In this document: positions 16,801 to 23,051 of the stretch, piece by piece
Position numbering within the stretch: position 1 is the stretch's first letter
Layout: every line of letters begins with the position of its first letter
Assembly: GCA_046597185.1 (NCBI GenBank)
Contig: JBKJLF010000708.1
Span: forward strand, 1-23,051
DNA length: 23,051 bases
Source of the DNA: CAMBDR01 sp046597185
GTDB taxonomy: Bacteria; Pseudomonadota; Gammaproteobacteria; Burkholderiales; Burkholderiaceae_D
Direction of reading: 5' to 3'
Translations under genes and position numbers: made by a program
The notes under the pieces: model-generated
What the model saw: the letters and a program-made list of their open reading frames with translations, nothing else
Told to the model about the DNA's origin: nothing
Databases searched by the model: none

Positions 16801-19800
16801 GATGCGCACTCACGTCGATGGACGCTTCGGTCGGGCCATACAGATTGGCCATGCCGGTACGTTGGCCAAAGCGCGTCATCCAGCGTTTGACATAGGCCAC
16901 CGGCAGCGCTTCACCGCTAAATATAAGCTGGCGCAGATTGGGAAATTCAAGCGCCTGTTCTTCAATCGCATTCAGGAATTCGCCAAACAGGGATGGCACA
17001 AAATGCATCACATCAATGCGACTATCGCGTACCCATTGTGCCAATTGCCAAGGGTCGCGCAAAACTGCGGTTTGAACCGGGCAGAGGGTCGCCCCGTGCA
17101 TCAGCGGCCAGAACAACTCCCAGACCGAAATATCGAAGCAAATCGAGGTTTTTTGCGCCACCCGTTCGCCCGCCCGCATTTGGAACATTTGCTGATGCCA
17201 GTCGAAACGATTGGCATAACCGCGATGGCCCAATACCACGCCCTTGGGTTTGCCGGTTGATCCTGATGTGTACAACACCACCATTGGATCATCGGGATGG
17301 CTGATGCAATTGATATCCTGGGTTGGATAGGCATTCCAGGCCGAACGCGGCAAGCTGGTCAGGTTGGGCAGTGCCGGACCGACCGGTTCATCCACAAATA
17401 CAAGGGTGCGTAGGGCCAGTGTGGGCGACAGACATGGCGTCAACTGCGCAACGACCGCCTGTTCGACCAGCAAAGTGGCGATCCTGGCATGTTCCAGCAT
17501 ATATGAAAGGCGTGCTGCCGGATAATCCGGGTCAAGCGGCACATACGCAGCACCTGCTTTCAAGATCCCCAGCACCGCCACTTGCAGATTCGATCCGCGA
17601 TGCATCATGAGGCCGACCAAACTACCACGCCCGACACCTTGCGCCCGCAACAAATGGGCCAATTGGTTCGATTGTCGTTGCAACTGGCCATAGCTCAACA
17701 TGCTGCTGTCAGACATAATCGCGATTGCGTCCGGCGTGCGGTTGCATTGCGCGACGATGGCCATGTACGGCAGAGCAGCAAGTTCGATTGCTGCGCCGGG
17801 GATGGGCGCACTTGGCATGGCACTTGGGGTGGGCGCACTCAACATGGCGCTCGGGGTGGGGCTTGGCGCGACCGCCGCCATCGTGGCGACATGGGGTGCC
17901 ATTGCCGCAGTAGCACCAGTTTGCGAAGTCAGAGATGCGGCCATTTCGTTGAGTGTACGACACGCCAACAAGGCCTGACGGTTAACTTTGCCCACGAAAT
18001 GCTCCAATCTGGCCACGATCCGAATTCGCTCCAGAGAATCCAGTCCGAGATCGGCTTCCAAATCCTTGTCAAGATCGGTAGCGCGCAGTGCCTGATGCAT
18101 CACCTCTTCAGCCACTTGCCGCACTTGTGCTGCATTGGCGCTATCGACGTAAGCACTTGCAGCGAGGGGGCGCGCTGCGCTCAGTGGCACCTGATAGTTG
18201 GCCAGATCGCGCAATTGATGTAAGAACGCATCGGCAACGCGAATCACAAACTCCAGTTGATAATAGTTTCTATCGTAGTTTGTAGTACAGCCTAAACAAC
18301 CATGGAATAGTTCAACCACAGTATCGAGTGTACCCGCGTTGGTGACGGTGGCCGCTTGATAATCGATTACCGTCAGCGGCCCGTATTGGGTCGCAATATG
18401 GGTGTTGCCGATGTAGGGCAGATACAGATTGGATTTCATACCGGCCCGAATCATACCAGTCAGCGCTTCGCTGATACGACCATTTTCGAGATGCAATTGT
18501 TCGCGCACGGCGATGGCAGCCTGCCGACACTGTGCACGATCATAACCGGCCGAGAGGGCGGTGCCGATATCGCGCTGCACCCTTTGCACCAGGGTTTGCC
18601 AATCTTCTGTGGGCGCTGGCGTGGCAAAACCGAGTGCCAGATTTTGCGCGAAGCAACCAATCACGCCAGTGGCATCAACTCCAGGATAAACCCGGCCACT
18701 GGTGGGAACATTAAGGAATAAGGGATCTTGCGCACTGCCGAAGCTGGCAATAGTGCGCAGGTAGGCAGCCACCAGCAGCGTATTCATCGGCACCCGCATC
18801 AGGCGAGTGCAATCCAACAAGGCCTGGGTCGTTGCAGCGTCCACATGAAAGTGGTAATTTTGAACGTCCGCACGTTGGCTGGTACGTGGGGAGTTGCAAG
18901 GATTCCAGAAAAACGATTGTTTTCCCTGCTCACGGATAAATTCAACCAAGGCCTTGTCTTCGTCCGGTTTGTGCCATCCGTTAATCGCGGCCACCACCTC
19001 TTTATATTGCGCCACGGTGGTGGCGGGTGGCAGATCAGCAGGGATACGCGTTGCAATTGCCTGATACAGCAGCATAAACTCGCGCATTACCTGCTGATTC
19101 CCCAAGCCATCCGAAATAAGATGATGGTTGGTAAAGAAAACTTCAAACACCTGATCAGCTAATTGATAGACAAAAAAGCGATGCAACAAGGGGCTTTCGA
19201 GTATCCATTGTTCGTTGACACAACGCGCGATTTCATCGGAGCAAGCCTTTTCCTGTTGCGCCCCGCTAAGGTGGCGCATATCAGTAACGGGCAGTGTGGG
19301 CGCAATAACCCCTTCCATTACTTCAAAGCGATATTGCTTGAAGCTGGTAGCCTTGGGCGGAATGACAAAATGGGCGCGCAAGGCCGGATGGCGCGCCATC
19401 AAATCAGTCCACGCCTGACGCGCAATGTTCAGATCAAACGGCCCCTTGACCCGGATGCGCGAAATCAGGCTGCAGGTGGAGACCGCCCAATGCGAAACCA
19501 GGAACGGATATTGCGCGTACAGGATTTCAACATCGACCGGTTGCGCTGCCGGGCTGGCAGGCGTGGTAGCAGCGGCCAGCGCCGACACCGGTGCCGCGAC
19601 CGCTGCAGCGCCACCACTATCTTGCCATGGCGCGAGCAATTTTACCATGTCACCGAGGGTCGGGATTTGCATTAATTGCTCAGTGGGCACGGCGCTCAGA
19701 AACTCATTACGCCGACTCTCGGGAATCAGTTGCAACAGGCTTTGAGTGAGCGCCACCATCTTTATCGAATCGATGCCCAGATCACTTTCGAGGAACATGT

Positions 19801-20320
19801 CATTTTCCAGATCGCCCGGACTATGCCCGGTAATGCCGGAGATCAGTTCAAAAATTTGTGCTGTTGAGCTGGCACCAGAATTGCCTGAAGCCGGGATCGG
19901 TGCTGGTGCTGGTGCTGGTGCTGGTGCTGGTGCTGCCGCCCACGCAGCAGGCGGCTGATGGTTGACTTGCGGCGCGACGGCTGCCCATGCCTCCGGTGCC
20001 GGGGCGGTCGCTGCCACTGATGCCGGCGGTGTCACTGGTGCCTGCGATGCGGTGCCCGTGGATAAGCCAGCAAAGATGGCATCAAGCTCGCCCAAGGATT
20101 GGACTTGCATTAAACGCTCACTGGGAATTTCTTGACTAAACGCTTCGAATTGCGATGGTGGAACCAATTGCATCAGCGATGTCACCAATGAAACCATTTT
20201 TATTGAATCAATACCGAGATCGCTTTCCAGAAAAAGGTCTCCTTCCAGGTCATTCGGATTATGTCCTGTGATCTCTGCGATTGCTTCGCGAATCTGTTTC
20301 CTGATTGTATCTTGCGACAT
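13871..20320 (-). CDS. Hybrid synthetase ACP-ACP-C-ACP-A-C-SDR (2149 residues)
   Basis: Domains in order: ACP1 (S39 in LGIDSIKMV); ACP2 (S185, same core motif); a C domain (about 265-700) with HHLISDG at 399-405; ACP3 (S762 in LGLDSLERI); an A domain (about 850-1365) with YTSGSTGKPKG at 1017-1027, YGPTE at 1161-1165 and K1358; a second C-like domain (about 1388-1820) with HHIISDL at 1521-1527, where the usual Gly is Leu; a Pro/Gln-rich linker; and a short-chain dehydrogenase (about 1893-2149) with TGAGRGIG (1902-1909), NNAG (1979-1982), S2032 and YSASK (2045-2049). My reading of the A-domain code is D-I-W-H-I-S-L-I-D-K, close to known serine codes. Only about 25 residues separate the A domain from the second C, so no carrier follows the A domain. 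The SDR is FabG-like and could act as a ketoreductase on the KS product or in reductive release. A GGGAGA precedes the ATG by 7 bases. Confidence 0.95.
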   Translation of the reverse strand: MSQDTIRKQIREAIAEITGHNPNDLEGDLFLESDLGIDSIKMVSLVTSLMQLVPPSQFEAFSQEIPSERLMQVQSLGELDAIFAGLSTGTASQAPVTPPASVAATAPAPEAWAAVAPQVNHQPPAAWAAAPAPAPAPAPAPIPASGNSGASSTAQIFELISGITGHSPGDLENDMFLESDLGIDSIKMVALTQSLLQLIPESRRNEFLSAVPTEQLMQIPTLGDMVKLLAPWQDSGGAAAVAAPVSALAAATTPASPAAQPVDVEILYAQYPFLVSHWAVSTCSLISRIRVKGPFDLNIARQAWTDLMARHPALRAHFVIPPKATSFKQYRFEVMEGVIAPTLPVTDMRHLSGAQQEKACSDEIARCVNEQWILESPLLHRFFVYQLADQVFEVFFTNHHLISDGLGNQQVMREFMLLYQAIATRIPADLPPATTVAQYKEVVAAINGWHKPDEDKALVEFIREQGKQSFFWNPCNSPRTSQRADVQNYHFHVDAATTQALLDCTRLMRVPMNTLLVAAYLRTIASFGSAQDPLFLNVPTSGRVYPGVDATGVIGCFAQNLALGFATPAPTEDWQTLVQRVQRDIGTALSAGYDRAQCRQAAIAVREQLHLENGRISEALTGMIRAGMKSNLYLPYIGNTHIATQYGPLTVIDYQAATVTNAGTLDTVVELFHGCLGCTTNYDRNYYQLEFVIRVADAFLHQLRDLANYQVPLSAARPLAASAYVDSANAAQVRQVAEEVMHQALRATDLDKDLEADLGLDSLERIRIVARLEHFVGKVNRQALLACRTLNEMAASLTSQTGATAAMAPHVATMAAVAPSPTPSAMLSAPTPSAMPSAPIPGAAIELAALPYMAIVAQCNRTPDAIAIMSDSSMLSYGQLQRQSNQLAHLLRAQGVGRGSLVGLMMHRGSNLQVAVLGILKAGAAYVPLDPDYPAARLSYMLEHARIATLLVEQAVVAQLTPCLSPTLALRTLVFVDEPVGPALPNLTSLPRSAWNAYPTQDINCISHPDDPMVVLYTSGSTGKPKGVVLGHRGYANRFDWHQQMFQMRAGERVAQKTSICFDISVWELFWPLMHGATLCPVQTAVLRDPWQLAQWVRDSRIDVMHFVPSLFGEFLNAIEEQALEFPNLRQLIFSGEALPVAYVKRWMTRFGQRTGMANLYGPTEASIDVSAHQVMGLPGPAETRIPIGRAMPNVHLLVLDEAMQVLVTGVVGELWIGGIQLAHGYLNDPERTAQSFRANPFPHIPGKFLYRTGDLAVQLPDGSFDYRGRIDTQIKIRGFRVELGEIEAVLCTHPSIREAGVLALDYGDGHLRLSAWMSGQAIEVRDLREFLSKSLPHYMLPHRFDWLPSLPKNQNGKLDRNALKKLAEGTPQDNAQTATAIVPTNLPGHYPICPAQYWMLRYFSPPYLWAGFTRFTYLQPLDLDLFNQALNILAQRQPALRSRFYQKDHQWYQHFPQLDVPMQAEYYDGSHLPAEERNIQLRQLIRDRVDGLRIDNGTPLWCVIIIKETPSRFDFCTIGHHIISDLLSNTLVFKSVWDIYRDLLLGAPIPAETKPTPFINYLDALEAHRTNEATASYVNYWTSHYPAKETTTFSVPIDHSTGANVEASSVTERFTLTPLEHTALQRARQRHNCGIYLLLLAPLYRMLAEWSGQARVVLSHRTHGRDFGPGHNYFDAIGDFAINHPVGVRIAGGMAWPNLLAEIRKEFESVPLNGVSYDLVGSRLPSNIYPDNQLTQIRANYLGNRDLRPSSLFEIADDEWDQRFSPPNQLRISLIEVFFSSADGAMHVDINYSNNFHLPATIRRVGQRYMALMHDMLAESATQAAVGSTQARPAQPPVAQPPATQAAFGSQPRPAQPPVATQAAFGSGQPRLAQPSPATQAHTTLQPMLGTPLAGKVVIVTGAGRGIGRTLSALLAGQGASVALVSRSKEQLDLALEEVRNVRADAIGIIADVTEQAQVESMVRQVMAQFGGIDILINNAGLNSSSLLAESDPKEWQYIINVNLIGNYLCCRSIIPHLIARGGGKIINLGSAASVIGYPLFTAYSASKHAILGLTKALAEELKQKNIQVNAVCPAFVDTRMTPEAFRSNSIPTKQIADVISFLASEQSNGITGESINIFGKQDMYSYGSGQLNVIQAMTKTFKPGINL
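14675..14857 (-). repeat. Degenerate repeated linker between C-like and SDR domains
   Basis: Residues 1822-1882 are built from about three copies of a block of roughly 20 residues containing ATQAAFGS and RPAQPPVA. It forms a flexible Pro/Gln/Ala tether between the second C-like domain and the reductase, such as would let the reductase reach carriers elsewhere in the assembly. Confidence 0.8.
19899..19934 (-). repeat. Hexanucleotide repeat, Pro-Ala linker between ACP2 and upstream ACP1
   Basis: Six perfect copies of ggtgct (plus strand) encode an alternating Pro-Ala stretch around residues 130-142. This is a typical rod-like spacer between tandem carrier domains. Copy-number change would alter spacer length in steps of two residues. 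Confidence 0.92.
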
Positions 20321-20327
20321 TTGCTAA

Positions 20328-20333
20328 TCTCCC
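20328..20333 (-). promoter_or_regulatory. Ribosome-binding site of the 2149-residue synthetase
   Basis: GGGAGA on the minus strand lies 7 bases before the ATG at 20320 and supports that start. It sits in the 62-base gap after the KS gene, which shows no terminator, so the two genes are probably on one transcript. Confidence 0.75.
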
Positions 20334-20382
20334 ATGGGTTATTTGATGGCTTGCAGTTTTCCTGATATTGCCCATCTTCGAT

Positions 20383-23051
20383 CTATTTAAGTTCGCGTTG
20401 CAATGCCTGTGCTATCTGCGCTCTCTCAGCAGGCGATAAGGCTGTACTGACCGCCGGCGTCAAACGCATCAGAAGCCCCGCTTGCGGCACCGGAGGCACC
20501 TGAGGCACTTGAGCCACTTGAGCCACTTGAGCCACTTGAGGCGCTTGCGGCGCTTGCGGCGCTTGCGGCGCGACGACAGGACTGGCGACGCCAGCCGCTG
20601 CTAACGGACGCAGTAGCCCGGCTCCCGCTGCATGGCCTGCGCCTGATTGCGTCGGTGCCAGCGGACTGTAACGAAACTGTTTGTGCTCAAATGGATAGGT
20701 AGGCAGTGGGATACGACGCACGCCACGCTCCAAGAGCGGCCGACTGTTGAAACGAATACCACGCACCGAAAGCCGACCAAACAGGGACAACAAGCGCTCC
20801 ACTGCACTGCCTGGATGCTTCAAATCAATCCAGTTGGCATCATCAATCACGCCAAGTTGATTGCGCAAATTGGGAGAATTTCCAATATGAACACAAACAA
20901 AATCAGGATTGGACAGGTCGCGCAGGTCGTTGGCCATCAAACCACGTGGGAATTGCAGATAACCTTCCAGTTGCACTGCAACCTCTTCGTGATTTGAGTG
21001 CAGTACCGCACCTGGAATCACTAACGGACAATTCCAGCTTTCCTGCCCTTCCCCACCGTGTTCAGGGGTGACCGTGAGTTCACGTTGTCCCATAGCATAG
21101 CGGCTCAGCATTTCAGCCGCTTGTCGAATACTCAAGGTGCCCAAAAGGCAGGCACCGACCAATACCCCCGTACCTTCGGCGATCACCGCAGTCGGTTCGA
21201 TTTCCGCCGCCATGATCATCCGGCCCAGTGCGTACTGCACCGCAAACGAGTACAGCAATTCATCAAGGTGATGCTGGGTCAGGGTATTGCCCTGCTCCAT
21301 GGCTTGACTATAGCGGTCTTTGCACAGATCACAAATTTGCTGCAACTGCGGAAAGCGCGCGACCAGCACATCAATGTCGTCACCATTCATCGGGCTAACG
21401 CCATCCAGGGTGAGATAGAACTGCGGCGTCTGCTTCGGATTACTACGCCCGGAAACAATCCCCGGTTCGACACGGCCGCTGGCCACGGCATCGAGCTTGG
21501 CCAACAAGTCACTGCGAGCACGCACCAGGAACGTCGCTTTGAATGCCAGATCACGCTGACCGCTGTTCATCGCAGCGCATACCTGGGCCGCTTCGACTTC
21601 CGGATGACGCGTCAGGTACTCGGTCAGGCGAGAGGCGACTTCCTGCAACACTTTCTGGGTGCGTCCTGTGAGGATCAGCAGATTCGATTCCTGGCCGGGG
21701 ATACCAGTACGTTGTTCATGTATCTCCGGAGCCTGTTCCAGCACCACATGGCAGTTGGTACCACCAAAACCGAACGAGTTAACGCCCGCCCGTAGCGGGT
21801 GTTCACCCGGAGTCCATGGCTGCGGTGCCCCCGCCACCACATAGAACGGTGAATGTTCAAAATCAACGTGCGAATTAGGCTCGGTGAAACCGACCGTGGG
21901 TGGAATCATGCGATGCTGCATCGCCATCAATACCTTCATCAAACTTGGCAGGCTGGAGGCCGACAAACTATGGCCAACCGATGATTTGAGCGAACCGATA
22001 CCGCAAAACTGGCTGCGGTCGGTGAACTTACGGAACGCTTGAATCATGCCATCAACTTCGACCGGATCACCCAGCGGCGTGCCAGTGCCGTGACACTCGA
22101 TATAGCTGATGCTTTCCGGCGTGACCCCGGCATTGTGATACGCCTTGCGCATGGCATCAGCCTGGCCTCGTGGGTTGGGTGCAGTAATGCCATTGGAATG
22201 GCCATCGTTGTTAATAGCGGAACCTTTGATCACACCATGAATAAAGTCACCATCGCGCACCGCATCTTTCAATGGTTTGAGCACCACCGACGAAACCCCT
22301 TCACCCAATACCAGGCCATTCGCTTTCTGGTCGAACGGTATGCATTGGCCAGTGGGCGAGAGTGCGCCGACCCGGCTCAAAAAGACAAAGGGAATGTCGT
22401 TGCCGACCAGGTAAACACCACCGGCAATGGCCATCTTGGATTCACCCGTGCGCAGACTTTCACACGCCAAATGCAAGGCTACCAACGATGATGAGCAGGC
22501 GGTATTGACGGCCAAACTTGGCCCCCGTAGATCAAGCCAATGGCTAACCCGCGCAGGAATTTCGTTGAGGCCATTACCGGCAATGGCGTCCGATGTCAGT
22601 TCCGCCGGATTCATCACATCCAGCATCGTTTTAAACATCTCATCACGTGCCTGTTGCGGCAACGCAGCAAACCATGGTGCCGCATTCAGACGGCTGAGCA
22701 GTGCGTTGTAGCGTAGCGATGAGATGAAGTGATCGCCGTATTGATTTTGCTCACAGCCCACAAAGATGCCAATTTCACGGGTACGGAATTCGCCCCCATA
22801 ACCGGATTGTTGCAAGGATTCCCAAGCCACTTCCATGAACAGCCTTTGCTGTGGGTCCATCACTTGTGCTTCGCGTGGGGACACGCCGAAAAACAATGGA
22901 TCGAAATCATCAGGCCGCTCAAGAAAAGCACCCCACTTCGAATAGCTGCGATGTGGAATTTTGGTATCGGGACTGAAGTAGTCATTGACTAACCAACGGT
23001 CCTCAGGCACCTCGCGAATTTGAGTGCGCCCTTCAATCAACAGGTCCCAAA
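20383..23051 (-). CDS. Type I polyketide synthase, KS plus degenerate AT, 5' end outside the window
   Basis: The frame is open to the window edge; codons before the TTG at 23040 read Trp-Asp-Leu, the usual start of a KS core, so the N-terminus lies outside. Numbering from 23040: ketosynthase (to about 435) with MDPQQRLF (61-68), catalytic C182 in NTACSSS, H317 in HGTGTPLGD and H357 in SVGHSLS, a complete Cys-His-His triad. A KS-AT linker and an AT-like region (about 540-765) follow. Where active ATs have GHSxG this protein has AEGTG (621-625), so the nucleophile serine is absent. The post-AT motif LPTYPFEHKQF (779-789) is normal. A Pro-Gln-Ala-Val repeat linker and a short charged helix (about 868-885, perhaps a docking element) end the protein. 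There is no ACP or KR here; tandem ACPs and an SDR are on the next protein, 62 bases downstream. It should condense acyl units delivered by another acyltransferase. Confidence 0.94.
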   Translation of the reverse strand, partial: WDLLIEGRTQIREVPEDRWLVNDYFSPDTKIPHRSYSKWGAFLERPDDFDPLFFGVSPREAQVMDPQQRLFMEVAWESLQQSGYGGEFRTREIGIFVGCEQNQYGDHFISSLRYNALLSRLNAAPWFAALPQQARDEMFKTMLDVMNPAELTSDAIAGNGLNEIPARVSHWLDLRGPSLAVNTACSSSLVALHLACESLRTGESKMAIAGGVYLVGNDIPFVFLSRVGALSPTGQCIPFDQKANGLVLGEGVSSVVLKPLKDAVRDGDFIHGVIKGSAINNDGHSNGITAPNPRGQADAMRKAYHNAGVTPESISYIECHGTGTPLGDPVEVDGMIQAFRKFTDRSQFCGIGSLKSSVGHSLSASSLPSLMKVLMAMQHRMIPPTVGFTEPNSHVDFEHSPFYVVAGAPQPWTPGEHPLRAGVNSFGFGGTNCHVVLEQAPEIHEQRTGIPGQESNLLILTGRTQKVLQEVASRLTEYLTRHPEVEAAQVCAAMNSGQRDLAFKATFLVRARSDLLAKLDAVASGRVEPGIVSGRSNPKQTPQFYLTLDGVSPMNGDDIDVLVARFPQLQQICDLCKDRYSQAMEQGNTLTQHHLDELLYSFAVQYALGRMIMAAEIEPTAVIAEGTGVLVGACLLGTLSIRQAAEMLSRYAMGQRELTVTPEHGGEGQESWNCPLVIPGAVLHSNHEEVAVQLEGYLQFPRGLMANDLRDLSNPDFVCVHIGNSPNLRNQLGVIDDANWIDLKHPGSAVERLLSLFGRLSVRGIRFNSRPLLERGVRRIPLPTYPFEHKQFRYSPLAPTQSGAGHAAGAGLLRPLAAAGVASPVVAPQAPQAPQAPQVAQVAQVAQVPQVPPVPQAGLLMRLTPAVSTALSPAERAQIAQALQRELK
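20485..20571 (-). repeat. 9-bp tandem repeats in the C-terminal linker of the KS protein
   Basis: Several copies of two related 9-base units, ttgagccac and ttgcggcgc on the plus strand, encode Pro-Gln-Ala and Ala-Gln-Val tripeptides (residues 824-852). The stretch separates the AT-like region from the last 30 residues, which may dock onto the following synthetase. Confidence 0.88.

Noticed and set aside
18124..18200. Possible second gene start within the 2149-residue protein before ACP3
   Set aside because: The frame is continuous, no ribosome-binding site stands out, and the stretch is an ordinary interdomain linker.
20383..23051. Naming the system a trans-AT PKS
   Set aside because: An AT-like domain is present in cis though altered, and no separate acyltransferase gene is in the window, so the class is left open.

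Overview
The window is most of a hybrid polyketide / non-ribosomal peptide biosynthetic locus, cut at both ends. The host is a Gram-negative bacterium: there is an OprD-type outer-membrane porin, Sec and Tat export signals and an EntD-type phosphopantetheinyl transferase. Base composition is moderately GC-rich by eye (not computed) and looks even across the window. A proteobacterium, perhaps a betaproteobacterium, is my best guess, but no taxonomic marker gene is present.

Layout. Two gene trains run towards each other and meet tail to tail near 6636. The plus-strand train is: the 3' part of an NRPS (end of an A domain, PCP, C, A, PCP; 3-3902), a type II thioesterase (3899-4798), a GNAT acetyltransferase resembling tabtoxin-resistance protein (4808-5314) and an OprD-family porin (5319-6638). 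The minus-strand train, read from the right, is: a KS with a degenerate AT (20383 to beyond 23051), a 2149-residue protein with the order ACP-ACP-C-ACP-A-C-SDR (13871-20320), an MFS transporter (12711-13874), a phosphopantetheinyl transferase (12028-12714) and a Tat-exported nitroreductase-like flavoprotein (10788-11954). After a 343-base repeat-bearing intergenic region come a large secreted LamG protein with a CxxCH haem motif (7613-10444) and a membrane-anchored alpha/beta hydrolase (6635-7567). Several neighbours share ATGA stop/start overlaps (3899, 13871, 12711), which points to translational coupling.

How the genes fit together (inference). The PPTase would activate the ACP and PCP domains of both trains. 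The KS protein would extend a chain on the tandem ACPs. Its own AT has lost the GHSxG serine, so acyl units must come from elsewhere. The 2149-residue protein would add an amino acid (its A-domain code reads close to serine) and carries a C-terminal FabG-like reductase. The NRPS would add at least two more residues. It ends in a PCP with no integrated thioesterase, so the release step is not evident. The MFS protein, the GNAT enzyme and OprD look like export, self-protection and outer-membrane passage. The Tat flavoprotein and the haem-motif protein suggest that part of the maturation happens in the periplasm.

The most unusual features are the carrier-before-A domain order with no PCP after the A domain, the inactivated AT, a C-like domain with an altered active-site motif, the unexplained LamG/CxxCH protein, and many short tandem repeats in linkers and between genes. 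I found no RNA genes, insertion sequences, CRISPR arrays or transposase genes.
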